DNA of 64,000 nucleotides from Zanthoxylum bungeanum (Eukaryota > Streptophyta > Magnoliopsida > Sapindales > Rutaceae). Position numbers and translations under genes: made by a program. The notes under the pieces were generated by a model. That model was not told the DNA's origin. It worked only from the letters and a program-made list of their open reading frames with translations, and ran no database searches. The stretch lies in the NCBI GenBank assembly GCA_019454045.1, contig SKCR01007575.1:31289-95288 (forward strand). Reading direction: 5' to 3'. This document shows positions 49,594-59,480 of the stretch, piece after piece (position 1 is the stretch's first letter; every line of letters begins with the position of its first letter).

Positions 49594-50003
49594 TAAGAAA
49601 GCATTCTTAGTTCGTCTAAGATACTTAAGGATGTTGTTAACATCAATCCAGTGACTATCACCTGGATTGGCCTGATTTGTACTCCAAATGCTCAAAGAAT
49701 ATGAGACACCAGGTCGTGTACATGTTTTTCACAGTAGGAGCTCTTAGAGAGTGCTAACAACTTTTAGATCTATCCCAGTATATCCTTATTCCTAGAATAA
49801 AGATTGCCTCTCCCAAGAATTTCTATGGAGAATTTTCATGAAAGCCAAGCTTTCATGATTGTTGTATGGGAATGTCATTGCCAAGAAGCAATACATCATC
49901 AACGAATAAGACAATCATTGTCAGTGCGCTCCCAATAATCTTCTTATATACACAAGAATCGTCTTTGTTTTGAATGAAACCATATACCATTATGATCTTA
50001 TCA
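49594..50003 (-). pseudogene. Outer family A element: RNase H/RT remainder, cut at the viral-like segment
   Basis: Continues from 39671 after the nested insert. Corresponds to RT and the start of RNase H (region of 56530-57080 in the plus-strand copy). Similarity stops at about 50003, inside RT, where the movement-protein-like ORF sequence begins. Confidence 0.75.
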
Positions 50004-50641
50004 AGAGTATTAAGGTTGATAAGATAATGATCAAATATTCACCTTTGTGTGCCCCTAATGCTTACGGTTTGGTTAGGGTAAATATATATGATCGGCGATT
50101 AGATGGCATCGACTCATTACAAGCCTATTTTGTCTTTTCTGTCGATTGTCAATGTGAGTTGATATATTATGGTAACAATTATTGTTCTGTCCATGATAAC
50201 AACGTCCCATGGCTTGTTAAGTATCGGATGGAGGATTCTAATATAAAAAGGGGAGTTACCTATTGTAAAATGAAGGGTTATTTAAAGTATTCCACTAGCG
50301 AAATGCCCGAAGAAAGTGCTCTACGTGCTCCTGTAATTCAAGTGATATATAAGAAATACACAAGCAATAATGTCGATGCATGGAATTGCGCTCCTAGAAA
50401 AGTTGTGTCTATACTTAATAGGTCTTTGGCAGTATCTATTCCCGATAGGAGAAGGGATATGTTGTTGGGTGGTTTTGGTGAGAGTGGATCAGCTATTGAA
50501 GAACGAAAGGGCCGATTAAGCATTTCTGATTATGATATGCGGCGGATAGAGGGTGATATTGATCCAGGACCATCTGTATCAGAAGTCTGTATGAGGAGAG
50601 AGGAAACAGATAGGAGAGGTTCAATTGTTATGCATACATAA
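50004..50641 (+). pseudogene. Endogenous geminivirus-like movement protein (30K superfamily), N-terminus lost
   Basis: An uninterrupted frame of about 210 codons ends at TAA 50639-50641. The first dozen codons of the open frame (from 49970) are antisense Copia RT, so the viral start is lost. Seen: VRVNIYDRRLDG (the region of the conserved 30K aspartate), VDCQCELIYYGNNY, PWLVKYRMEDSN, VTYCKMKGYLKYS and YTSNNVDAWNC, the block order of the 30K movement proteins of geminiviruses (begomovirus BC1 type), which act at plasmodesmata. A basic, serine-rich tail follows. Neighbours support a geminiviral source: a Rep C-terminus converges on it. Absence of stops over about 210 codons is notable beside the broken Rep. 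Alternative: a 30K protein from another plant virus group. Confidence 0.65.
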
Positions 50642-50937
50642 TAATTATCAGCAGTGCTGAATGATGTTATAAGGAGCGTGAAAGATGTTCAAGATAGCTA
50701 GATGTAATTGTTGATGATAAGGGTAATGTTGTAAGTAAGTGAATTGACACTATAAAAGTGTCATACTATGTAATAAATAATAATTGATTTTTAGACATCC
50801 CGAGCAATAGAAGCGAACTGGAGAACGCCACTTTGCGACCCATGATATACAACCACTAAAAGTCAATACAGTATAAGGAATGAAAAAAGACATCAATTTT
50901 ATTGATAATATGAAATATAAATCCTTGACTCATCATA
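50642..50937. promoter_or_regulatory. Convergent 3' region between viral-like genes with poly(A) signals on both strands
   Basis: AATAAA on the plus strand near 50770-50776 follows the movement-protein frame. TTTATT (AATAAA on the minus strand) near 50897-50903 follows the Rep frame. This matches the shared terminator region between virion-sense and complementary-sense genes in geminivirus circles. Confidence 0.5.
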
Positions 50938-51163
50938 TTAAAAAAGAGGCCCATAAATTGTAAAGAAAATAACATTTTCTTCAGCCCAGGCCTAGAACGA
51001 TGGATCTTGTCGCATCGCAGATTCGTAACTGGAGTCCGGATTACATAAAACTATACTGGGAATATTGCCTTTAATTAATTTTTAGTGCAGTATTTTTCAT
51101 TACTTACATAGTCGTACTAACACCCCAGTAGAGCTTTCTTACATGGCAAATAGTAGACCTTTG
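50938..51163 (-). pseudogene. Endogenous geminivirus-like Rep, C-terminal fragment
   Basis: Rep starts rolling-circle replication and carries a superfamily 3 helicase. Minus-strand pieces seen: LPCKKALLGC, then after a TAG (51117-51119) YDYVSNEKY, and in the next frame IPSIVLCNPDSSYE, then after TAG (50992-50994) AWAEENVIFF and a C-terminal YGPLF with stop at 50938-50940. IVLCN fits helicase motif C with its sensor asparagine, and the distance from there to the stop is normal for geminivirus Rep. Nonsense codons and a frameshift near 51075-51085 make it dead. The endonuclease and Walker regions are missing; the sequence joins a truncated Copia LTR at about 51163. Confidence 0.75.
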
Positions 51164-51462
51164 ATAACAAAAATTTTCTCTCATCTCTCCCTCTTGTGCC
51201 GTGAACTCCCTCTCTCCATCTTTGAAGTTTTGCTTTAAAATTTCTTATTGCTAGCACATTCAAGGAGTCAACCAAGGTGTTAGGGAAACTATTCCCAAGA
51301 GTTTGGAACACAAGGAGAAGCTTGGAGCTCTTCAACAACAAAAAAAAGTTTTGAACTTCATACATCCATTCAACCGATCAATGTAAGTTTTTCCGCAACT
51401 TCTTTTAGTATTCACCCGAATCATGACTTAGAAGATCCTTGGCATGTTCTAGGAACCCAACA
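51163..51462 (+). repeat. Truncated 5' LTR of the plus-strand family A element
   Basis: Matches about 59183-59480 and ends GGAACCCAACA. The upstream sequence is Rep-like, not LTR. Confidence 0.85.
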
Positions 51463-51477
51463 ATGGTATCAAGAGCC
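51463..51477 (+). other. Primer-binding site, altered (ATGGTATCAAGAGCC)
   Basis: Initiator-tRNA-type site with one extra A compared with ATGGTATCAGAGCC of the other copies, which would weaken priming. Confidence 0.8.
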
Positions 51478-53657
51478 TTGTCTAAGCATGAAATGAACTT
51501 AGGGTTTATATATTTTAATTTGGGATTTTGTGATTTGAGCATGATTTCTTCAAATTGATGATTTGGTTGAGCTTGGATGATGATGAATTAGATTTATGCA
51601 TCTTAAAAATTGAGAAAATGAATTGGATAAATTTTCCCCTAATTTCTTTGCTTGAGCCGAAACCATGAACCCTAGATATATCATGGTGATTTTTGATTTT
51701 AGACCATTGGATGTGTTTAAAAGCATGAAATAAATTGATTGTTGATTTAATTAGATTGAAATCAAATTGGTTGAAATTTTATGCACACTGCCGTGAGTTA
51801 AGAAGCATGTATTAGATTGATTTTGCTTCAATTTGTGTTGGACATGAGTTGATAAATTAAAGCATGATTAGTTAGATAAATTGGTGTTTTGGAAATATTA
51901 ATTTAACTAATTAATTGTGGCTAATACACATTAATTGAAAATAAATGTGAAATGTGAAATTTTGTATTAATTAAAATAAGCCTTTAATTTTGAATTGGGC
52001 TAATATTGTTGTATTTGGACTTAATAGGCTTGGTTGGGCCAAGTTGGTTTAGGACAATTGGATTGGATCCAAATTGGGCCTAAAACCATTCCATAAAGTC
52101 CAAGTATAATAATTGGGCCTTTAACTATTTAATTGGGCCTAATGGGCCAAAATTAATTTTATGGCAAATATGGTGATTCCTTATTGGGCTTTGGTTGCAA
52201 AAGTCCATGACTTAAGAATTAATTAAAAGCTCATTGGACTTTAATTAAATTGACATTGGATGTCAATTGGGCTTTGAGACCCATTAAGATTAGATTTAGA
52301 ATCTAAGTCGTAAAGGCACATTTAAAAGTGTAATGATTTAATTTGGAATTAAATATAGAATTAGTATTGAATACAAATTAAATTAGATTTAAATTGTAGT
52401 TCGATATAATTCAAGAATTCGTACTTCGAGTACTTATTCTTAAACGAGTTGGACTCGCGCAAATCAAATCGTTGTTTGAACATTGGATGGTCATTAATCA
52501 AGGATTAATTAATTGGATTAGATTGATTGATAACATGCTTTGTGTGAATACATGGATTTGATGTATGAATAATGTATATCGGATGGATATTAGATGGGTG
52601 AGGGCAATTTTGGAAATTGTTGTAATAAATTTAGAATTTATTAAATTGGACCTGCGTGTCCAGCCTTATATCTCTTGACTCTTTGTATTTCTCTTCTCAC
52701 CAATTCCTCTCAATGTTAATGAGGTTTCCTTATTGTATTATGTAATTGGGTAGAAGTAAGAATAGTGCTAGCCGGGGAGAGGAAATGGAGAGATTTGTTC
52801 TAGGAACAATTTGTTAAATATCCATCCGCATATCGTTATTATTTATTTCGCGCCTTATTATGCTTTTAGAATGCATGCTTAAGGGTGTATGATGAGACAT
52901 AATCAAAGATAATAAATTGGTTGCCAATTTACGCGAAAAACCCTCAAACAAATATTAAGCGATTTCCTTCCATTGAATGGTTCTCTCTCAAGATCCAAGA
53001 TTGGAATTGGTTTGTTGGCCAAAGTCAAGATCAATGTCCATCGCTGATGTGTTTGAACCACGAAAGCTTTGTTCCATATCGCATGTCTTGGGCAAGTTGT
53101 GACTTTTTGGCCAAAGTCAAGGTCACTTCTTGTTTATCGACGTGGATTACGAAGCTTTCCCACTGTCAATGAGTCCCGCTTAACTGGAATCATTAAGCTT
53201 GTTGAGCCAAAGCCAAGGCTTAGTTGATTCAGAGGAAAAGGTTAGGAAATATATTGGATATATTGGCATATATATTGTATATATGTTTCGGACTTGGAGG
53301 TCCACCTACCAGATCTAGGAATTGGATGAGATCCAATTGATCTTAGAGATCTACCTAGTTAAATATCATACAGCTTGTTGGCCAAAGTCAAGGTTGTGTG
53401 TTATTTAACTGGATCCTAGCCCACTAGGAAACTAGGTTTCCCGAGTACTCAACAGAGGGTTAGAGGCTCACCGAAAAATAGTGGGAGGCCAGTATTGAAT
53501 TTGCAATTTCGTTCAAATACTTTCCAAATACGCGCTTTCAAATTATTTTCGTCATTTTACATATTTATATTAGTTGGACTAATATTTTATTATTTTTTTG
53601 TAACAGTTGGACTGTACCCAAAATCGTTAATTGAATAGTTAGACTATTGCAATTAAG
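51478..53657 (+). other. Family A leader with four TTGTTGGCCAAAGTCAAG-type repeats
   Basis: Repeats at 53012-53029, about 53104-53121, 53200-53218 and 53376-53393, 80-170 bp apart. The spacing is roughly kept in the other two leaders. No conserved ORF; the frame 52921-53172 spans repeats and is not found in the other copies. Confidence 0.65.
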
Positions 53658-54466
53658 ATGGCCGGAAAGATCAACGTTAGAGACATTATCATGGGCGAAA
53701 ATGTCTTTAATGGTGCGAACTTTCCTAACTGGGATATGAACCTCAAGATTGTCCTGGGGCCGAGAAGATGCTCTATATGATAGAGAGACCTCTTGGGCCT
53801 AAGACCAGAATTGAGCAGCCGCCTGAGCTTGAGCTTTGGAAGACTCATAACGATGACAACTCAACTGCTGAATCTGTCATGCTTACTGCAATGACCCCTC
53901 AATTTCATCGCCAGAACAACGGATTGGATCCATATACTATGATAATGAAATTGAAGGACCTTCACCTATCTAACCTTAGATCGCAGAGGTATGAATTACA
54001 GAAGAAGCTTTTTCGCTCTCGTATATCAGAAGGTACATCTGTCGAGCACCATGTGTCGCAGATGATTGCTGACATCGAACAGCTGGGTCAGCTAGGCATA
54101 ACCTTTGAGGCTGAGACTTCCATAGATTTGATCTTACAGTCTCTTCCTGACAGCTGGAGCGGGTTCATCATGAACTACAATATGATGAACCAAGAAAATA
54201 CTCTTGGAGAGTTGATGGCAATGCTGAAAGAGGCAGAAAAAGAGCTTTTAAAGGGCAAGATACACGAGGCGCACTTTGCTTCAACATCTCAGTCTGCCAA
54301 GGCTTGGCCAAAGGCTACTGGAGGTGTGAAGAAGAAGAAGAAAAGAAAGGGCAAGGTCAAATCATCAAAGTCTTCTGGGAAGGCAAAAGACAAATCCCAA
54401 GATGTCTGCCTACAGTGTGGCAAACAGGGTCACTAGAAGCGTGACTGTCGTGAGTACAAGGCGCAC
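53658..54466 (+). pseudogene. Family A gag
   Basis: ATG 53658 begins MAGKINVRDIIMGENVF. A one-base loss near 53759 ends that frame, and the correct frame resumes from 53768. Seen: QMIADIEQLGQLGITFEAE and LQSLPDSWSGFIMNYN of the Gag helical core, a lysine-rich linker (KKKKRKGKVKSS), and CLQCGKQGH of the CCHC knuckle. There TAG at 54437-54439 replaces the tryptophan codon present in the copy at 19490-19530. Gag packages element RNA into cytoplasmic particles; this copy cannot give a full product. Confidence 0.85.
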
Positions 54467-55873
54467 ATGAAGGATGTGAAGGCGGGCAAGGCTCCGGCTT
54501 CAGGTATGTTTGTTATTGAAATAAACATGTCTACTTCTGGTTTTAAAAATTGGATTTTTGATTCTGGTTGTGGTACTCATATATGTACTGATGTACAGGA
54601 TTTGCAGATTAGCAGGAGACTGGCTTCAGGAGAGATCGACCTCCGAGTTGGAAATGGGACTAGAGTCGCCGTTTTGGCTATTGGGACTTACATTTTGGAA
54701 CTACTTAATTTATCAAACTGCTATTATGTACCTAGTTTGACTAGAAACATTATATCTGTATCTTGCTTAACCCAATGTGGGTATACTTTTGTATTCAGAA
54801 ACACATGGTGTTTTGTTTATAAAAATGATTTTGAGATATGCAGTGCTGATGTAAATAATGGTCTTTATATTTTGAATATAAATCAATCTCAAACACATAA
54901 TATGACAAACAAAAGGCTTAAATTAAGTAACAAAGATGAAACTTATATGTGGCATTATCGTCTGGGACACATTAACAAGACTCGCATATCCACACTTTCG
55001 AAGAGTGGATACTTGGACGGATTTGATCCAAATTCATATGACGTCTGCGAATCTTGTTTATTAGGCAAAATGCCTAAAACACCTTTTAGCGGTAAAGATG
55101 CACGTGCCACCAAACTGTTAGCCCTCGTTCATAGTGACGTATGTGGGCCCATGTCTAGCCAGGATAGAGGTGGATATGAATACTTCTTAACCTTTACGGA
55201 TGATGCATCACATTATGGTTATGTGTATCTTATGAGACACAGGTCGGAAACCTTTGAGAAATTCAAAGAGTTCCGACACGAAGTAGAAAAACAGACCGGT
55301 AAAAGTATTAAAATATTACGGTCGGACCGTGGTGGAGAATACTTGAGCAATGAGTTTCTTGATTACTTGAAAGAGTATGATATTCTTTCACAGTTGACTC
55401 CTCCCGGAACACCTCAATTAAACAGTGTGTCCGAACGGAGAAACCGAACTTTGTTGGACATGGTAAGGTCAATGATGAGTCGCACAGAGCTACCAATTTC
55501 CTTCTGGGGATATGCATTGAACAGTGCAATACTTATTTTGAATAAGGTTCCGTCAAAGTCTGTTCAACAGACACCATATGAAATATGGATAGGAAATAAA
55601 CCGGGTTTCACATTCCTGAAGATTTGGGATTGCTGGGCATACGTTAAACATTTGGATGGTACCAAACTAGAACCCAAATCAGATAAGTGTCTATTTGTAG
55701 GTTATCTTAGGGAAACCAAAGGATATTACTTCTACCACCCACAAGAGAACAAGATATTTGTTGCTCTACATGCGGTTTTCCTTGAAAAGAAATTCCTAAA
55801 TACAGTGGTAAGTGGGAGGAAAGAAGAACTCGATGAAAATCGGAGCGATACTGTTCCTGGCACCGATTCTTAA
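54467..55873 (+). CDS. Family A protease-integrase open frame (468 codons)
   Basis: The longest intact frame in the window. Protease: FDSGCGTHICTD, about residues 29-40, with catalytic DSG. A few codons are missing around 54712 compared with other copies (LELL instead of LELPSGHVI). Pre-integrase zinc region: MWHYRLGHINKTR...CESCLLGK (about 162-205); one expected cysteine/histidine neighbourhood reads HYRLGH where relatives have HCRLGH. Integrase core (about 219-370): HSDVCGP, LRSDRGGEYLSNEFLDY and a later Glu region SVSERRNRTLLD give a D-D-E set. It ends with the integrase C-terminal GYLRETKGY...FYHPQENKIFVA segment. The upstream ATG is internal to the element polyprotein, so this is a fragment and not a separate gene. 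Confidence 0.8.
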   Translation: MKDVKAGKAPASGMFVIEINMSTSGFKNWIFDSGCGTHICTDVQDLQISRRLASGEIDLRVGNGTRVAVLAIGTYILELLNLSNCYYVPSLTRNIISVSCLTQCGYTFVFRNTWCFVYKNDFEICSADVNNGLYILNINQSQTHNMTNKRLKLSNKDETYMWHYRLGHINKTRISTLSKSGYLDGFDPNSYDVCESCLLGKMPKTPFSGKDARATKLLALVHSDVCGPMSSQDRGGYEYFLTFTDDASHYGYVYLMRHRSETFEKFKEFRHEVEKQTGKSIKILRSDRGGEYLSNEFLDYLKEYDILSQLTPPGTPQLNSVSERRNRTLLDMVRSMMSRTELPISFWGYALNSAILILNKVPSKSVQQTPYEIWIGNKPGFTFLKIWDCWAYVKHLDGTKLEPKSDKCLFVGYLRETKGYYFYHPQENKIFVALHAVFLEKKFLNTVVSGRKEELDENRSDTVPGTDS

Positions 55874-56480
55874 CGGAACATGAACAGATCATCAGGGATG
55901 AGATTGTACCATAATCTTCTAATACACAAGAACCTCGTAGGTCGGAGAGAGTCAGAAAACAACCTGAGAGGTATGGGTTTCTGATCTCACCTCACGAAGA
56001 TATTAATCTTATTGAGGATAATGAGCCGACTACGTATGAGGAAGCGATACAAGATATCGACTCCGCTTTATGGCAAGAAGCCATGAAGTCTGAAATAGAT
56101 TCCATGTACACCAACTAAGTTTGGACACTGGTTGATGCACCAGAAGGCGTAAAGCCTATTGGTTGCAAATGGGTCTTAAGAAAAATACTGACATGGATGG
56201 CAACATACAAACGTACAAAGCTAGGCTTGTAGCGAAAGGGTATCGGCAACGACATGGTGTCGATTACGATGAAACTTTTTCAGCTGTTGCCATAAATAAA
56301 TCCATTCGGATAATGCTTGCTATTGCTGCATATTTCGATTATGAAATATGGCAGATGGACGTCAAAATCGCTTTCCTTAACAGAAACCTTTTGGAGGATG
56401 TTTATATGCAACAGCCTGACAGTTTTGTCATACCAAAACATGCAAATAAGGTTTGCAAGTAAAATCGATCCATTTATGGA
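55874..56480 (+). pseudogene. Family A RT, N-terminal half, with breaks
   Basis: Region upstream of RT (GFLISPHEDINLIEDNEPTT-like) shows stops at 55871 and about 56117 (acc aac TAA before gtttggacac). The frame 56163-56462 gives KARLVAKGYRQRHGVDYDET and QMDVKIAFLNRNLLEDVYMQ, the classic Copia RT fingers. TAA at 56461-56463 then interrupts before SIYGLKQASRSWN. Confidence 0.85.
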
Positions 56481-57542
56481 TTGAAGCAAGCATCGCGTTC
56501 TTGGAACCAACGTTTTGATGAGATTATAAAAGAATATGATTTCGTTCAAAATGAGGATGATCCTTGTGTATATAAGAAGGTTAGTAGGAGCGCACTGACA
56601 TTCATTATCCTTTACGTAGATGATGTATTGCTTATCGGCAATGACATTCCCATGCTACAATCGGTGAAAGCTTGGCTTTCATTAAAATTCTCCATGAAAG
56701 ATCTGGGAGAAGAAGCCTTTATTCTGGGAATAAAGATTTACCAGGATAGATCTAGAAAGCTGCTTGGACTCTCCCAGAGCACGTACATTGATAAATTATT
56801 GAAGAGATTCAACATGGATCAGTCTAAGAGGGGACTGTTGCCAGTGTCACATGACGTCTCTCTATCTAAGGACATGTGTCCTAAAACTCAAGATAAGAGA
56901 GACAATATGAGTCGTATCTCATTCACTTCTGCAGTCGGATCGATCATGTATGCCATGATATATACGCGACATGATGTCTCGTATGCTTTGAGCATGTGTA
57001 GTCGCTATCAGGCCGATCCAGGTGATGGTCACTGGGTTGCGGTTAAGAACATCCTTAAGTATCTTAGACGAACTAAGGATGCTTTCTTAATCTATGGAGA
57101 TGGAGAACTTGAGGTAACTGGATTTACCGATGCAAGTTTCCAAACCAATAAAGACGACTGTAAGTCGCAATCCAAGTACATATTTTGTTTGAACAACAGA
57201 GCAGTGAGCTGGAAATCTTCCAAGCAAGAGATTGTTGCCGATTCAACAACAGAAGCAGAATATATCACTGCAGCTGAGGCAGTAAAAGAGGCAGTTTGGA
57301 TTCTTAAATTCCTAATTGGATTAGGAGTAGTTCCGTTAGCAGCTGAGCCCGTTCCTTTGTATTGTGACAATAACATGGCTATAGCGCAGGCTAAGGAACC
57401 GCGGTCTCATCAACGATCCAAGCATGTACTTCAACGTTTCCATCTGTTTCATGAGATCATACATCGTGGCGATGTGAAGATCGAGAAGGTCGCATCAGAT
57501 GACAATATTGCAGATCCGCTGACGAAGGCTATTTCTCAGTAA
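56481..57542 (+). CDS. Family A RT C-terminal half and RNase H open frame (353 codons)
   Basis: Begins GLKQASRSWNQRFDEI in-element. RT palm box YVDDVLLIGND (about residues 45-55) with both catalytic aspartates. The connection follows, then RNase H: AEYITAAEAV and CDNNMAIAQAK, ending DNIADPLTKAISQ, as in active Copia elements. RNase H acidic residues (TDAS, AEY, CDN) are present. Stop TAA at 57540-57542, and the polypurine tract follows 60 bp later. The frame is intact but lacks the first half of RT. Confidence 0.85.
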   Translation: MKQASRSWNQRFDEIIKEYDFVQNEDDPCVYKKVSRSALTFIILYVDDVLLIGNDIPMLQSVKAWLSLKFSMKDLGEEAFILGIKIYQDRSRKLLGLSQSTYIDKLLKRFNMDQSKRGLLPVSHDVSLSKDMCPKTQDKRDNMSRISFTSAVGSIMYAMIYTRHDVSYALSMCSRYQADPGDGHWVAVKNILKYLRRTKDAFLIYGDGELEVTGFTDASFQTNKDDCKSQSKYIFCLNNRAVSWKSSKQEIVADSTTEAEYITAAEAVKEAVWILKFLIGLGVVPLAAEPVPLYCDNNMAIAQAKEPRSHQRSKHVLQRFHLFHEIIHRGDVKIEKVASDDNIADPLTKAISQ

Positions 57543-57613
57543 AATTTTGAGCGACATGTACATAATTCAGGTGTTAGATACTTGAGTGATTGGCTATAGG
57601 CCAAGTGGGAGAT

Positions 57614-59480
57614 TGTTGGACAATTATGACCCATATCATCACTATTTGTAAAAGACATTGTGGTTTTTGTACAAATTAACTATGTGACAAAGGAAATTGT
57701 CATTTTATCATTTTGTAATTAGATTACTTGAATATATAAATGATAAAAGTCCTTATGATTAGTTCCAGATTAATAAGATATGAGATAGTATCAATCCACT
57801 AAAGGTTTAATCATTAAATATCCCTAGTCGTAGTATTATCGAGACTGGACATCGATAATGCGGAATAGACTAGTATTACACTTGTGCGCGTTATGGAAGC
57901 GTAACAACATAGTTCTCATATATTTGGGTATTGGATACTCATGCAAGTGTAATAGAAGGTTCTGTTTACCGATGGTACGAAAATAGCTTCGCTCTGGATA
58001 GACCCCTCAGAATCCCATTGGTAGTATGACTATGTGTCTATGGGAATCCGAATCAGGGTAGGTGTATTTGGTCTTAACCTGAGACTTGCATCGCTAATAC
58101 TTGCGACAATCAATACGCTTTGGTTTTGGTCGTCCGGGACTTTAACAGATTCTGTATACGCCTCTTCTGGGTTTATTGAGAATCGTAGTGTATTGGGTGT
58201 GATGTCAAGATGAAAGTATCACTTCAGTCATATGGAGATGATGATCACGCAGAGATACCGAACTGGTACTCTAATATGTTGCAACTATCGGGATAATATG
58301 ACAAGGTCATGATTATCCGATTAAAGAGACTAGTTGCTAGTGATCTGATATATGCTTCGTACGTGGCAGACACAATTCCAGCCCCAGGCCTAGCATGTGA
58401 CTTCTGATACTGGATCGTAATACGCAATACTTAGTATACTACGCCTGGTATAGATTATGTATTACTTAAAAGAATATTTCTGGAGAATTGGGTAGGCACG
58501 ATGCTTTGCTAGAAGCCAACCATGTCTTGTAAATCGGTAAGAACGTGGTACGAGGTACGCACGTATTCGGATAGTCCGATGACCGGATTTACTGCCAACA
58601 TATCCAGGGATCTCATGGGTCGCTTCCCAAAGATTCACCGATGACGTTTGACTCGAACAAAATTAATCTGGGATTAATTAGAAGAGAGAGAAAATTAATC
58701 TGAGATTAATTACGGCAAGAATTTATCTGGGATAAAATTCGCAAAGAAGAGAGAGAACGATTAATTTGGAATTAATCGATTAAATAATATATTCGATATA
58801 TTAATTGAAATTAGATTTCAACGCGGAATTAAAATTGGATTTTAATTCGGGCAAACGAATTAATTTAGAATTAATTCGTAAGCGACTTTAATAATAATAT
58901 CGCAACGGTAAATTCGTTAATTCAGAATTAAACGAACCCGGGCCCGAGCGAAGTTGCATGTTGGATTGTTCGACTTAAATTCGAAATTTACAAGTGTTGG
59001 GACCCACTTGACTTACATCAACTAGTTTGACTAGTGATGGAAGTGGTTGGTGATTAAATCAAATCTTGGATAGCTTGTTTTACACACCAACACACTTTGA
59101 TTATTTTTTATTTCATTTGGAATGACATATACCTAATTGGATTTTTGGTAAATGGATATGATTTTAGAAATCAAATACAAGATAAAAAAAAATTTATCTC
59201 CTCTCTCCTTCTTGTGTCGTGAACTCCCTCTCTCCATCTTTGAAGTTTTGCTTCAAAATTTCTTCTTGCTAGCACATTCAAGGAGTCAACCAAGGTGTTA
59301 GGGAAACTATTCCCAAGAGTTTGGAACACAAGGAGAAGCTTGGAGCTCTTCAACAACAAAAAAAAGTTTTGAACTTCATACATCCATCCAACCGATCAAT
59401 GTAAATTTTTCCGCAACTTCTTTTAGTATTCACATGAATCATGACTTAGAAGATCCTTGACATGTTCTAGGAACCCAACA
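57614..59480 (+). repeat. 3' LTR of the plus-strand family A element
   Basis: TGTTGGACAATT...GGAACCCAACA, 1,867 bp. It is complete and directly followed by capsid-protein-like sequence at 59481. Confidence 0.9.

Larger units (their letters stand above)
51163..59480 (+). mobile_element. Copia family A element, plus strand, 5' LTR truncated, inside the viral-like segment
   Basis: Order: last 300 bp of the 5' LTR (51163-51462), primer site, leader, gag-pol (53658-57542), polypurine tract AGTGGGAGA (57604-57612), full 3' LTR (57614-59480). The coding region is the best preserved in the window but has several breaks. The left end has lost about 1.55 kb of LTR, so no target duplication can be read. 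Viral-like sequence lies directly on both sides. Confidence 0.85.

Noticed and set aside
50338..50523. Minus-strand frame opposite the movement-protein ORF
   Set aside because: Shadow of the plus-strand frame; no similarity to known products.
50004..50641. Movement-protein ORF as an endogenous pararetrovirus (Caulimoviridae) gene
   Set aside because: No RT or other caulimovirid domain is linked to it, and a geminivirus-type Rep C-terminus converges on it from 300 bp away.
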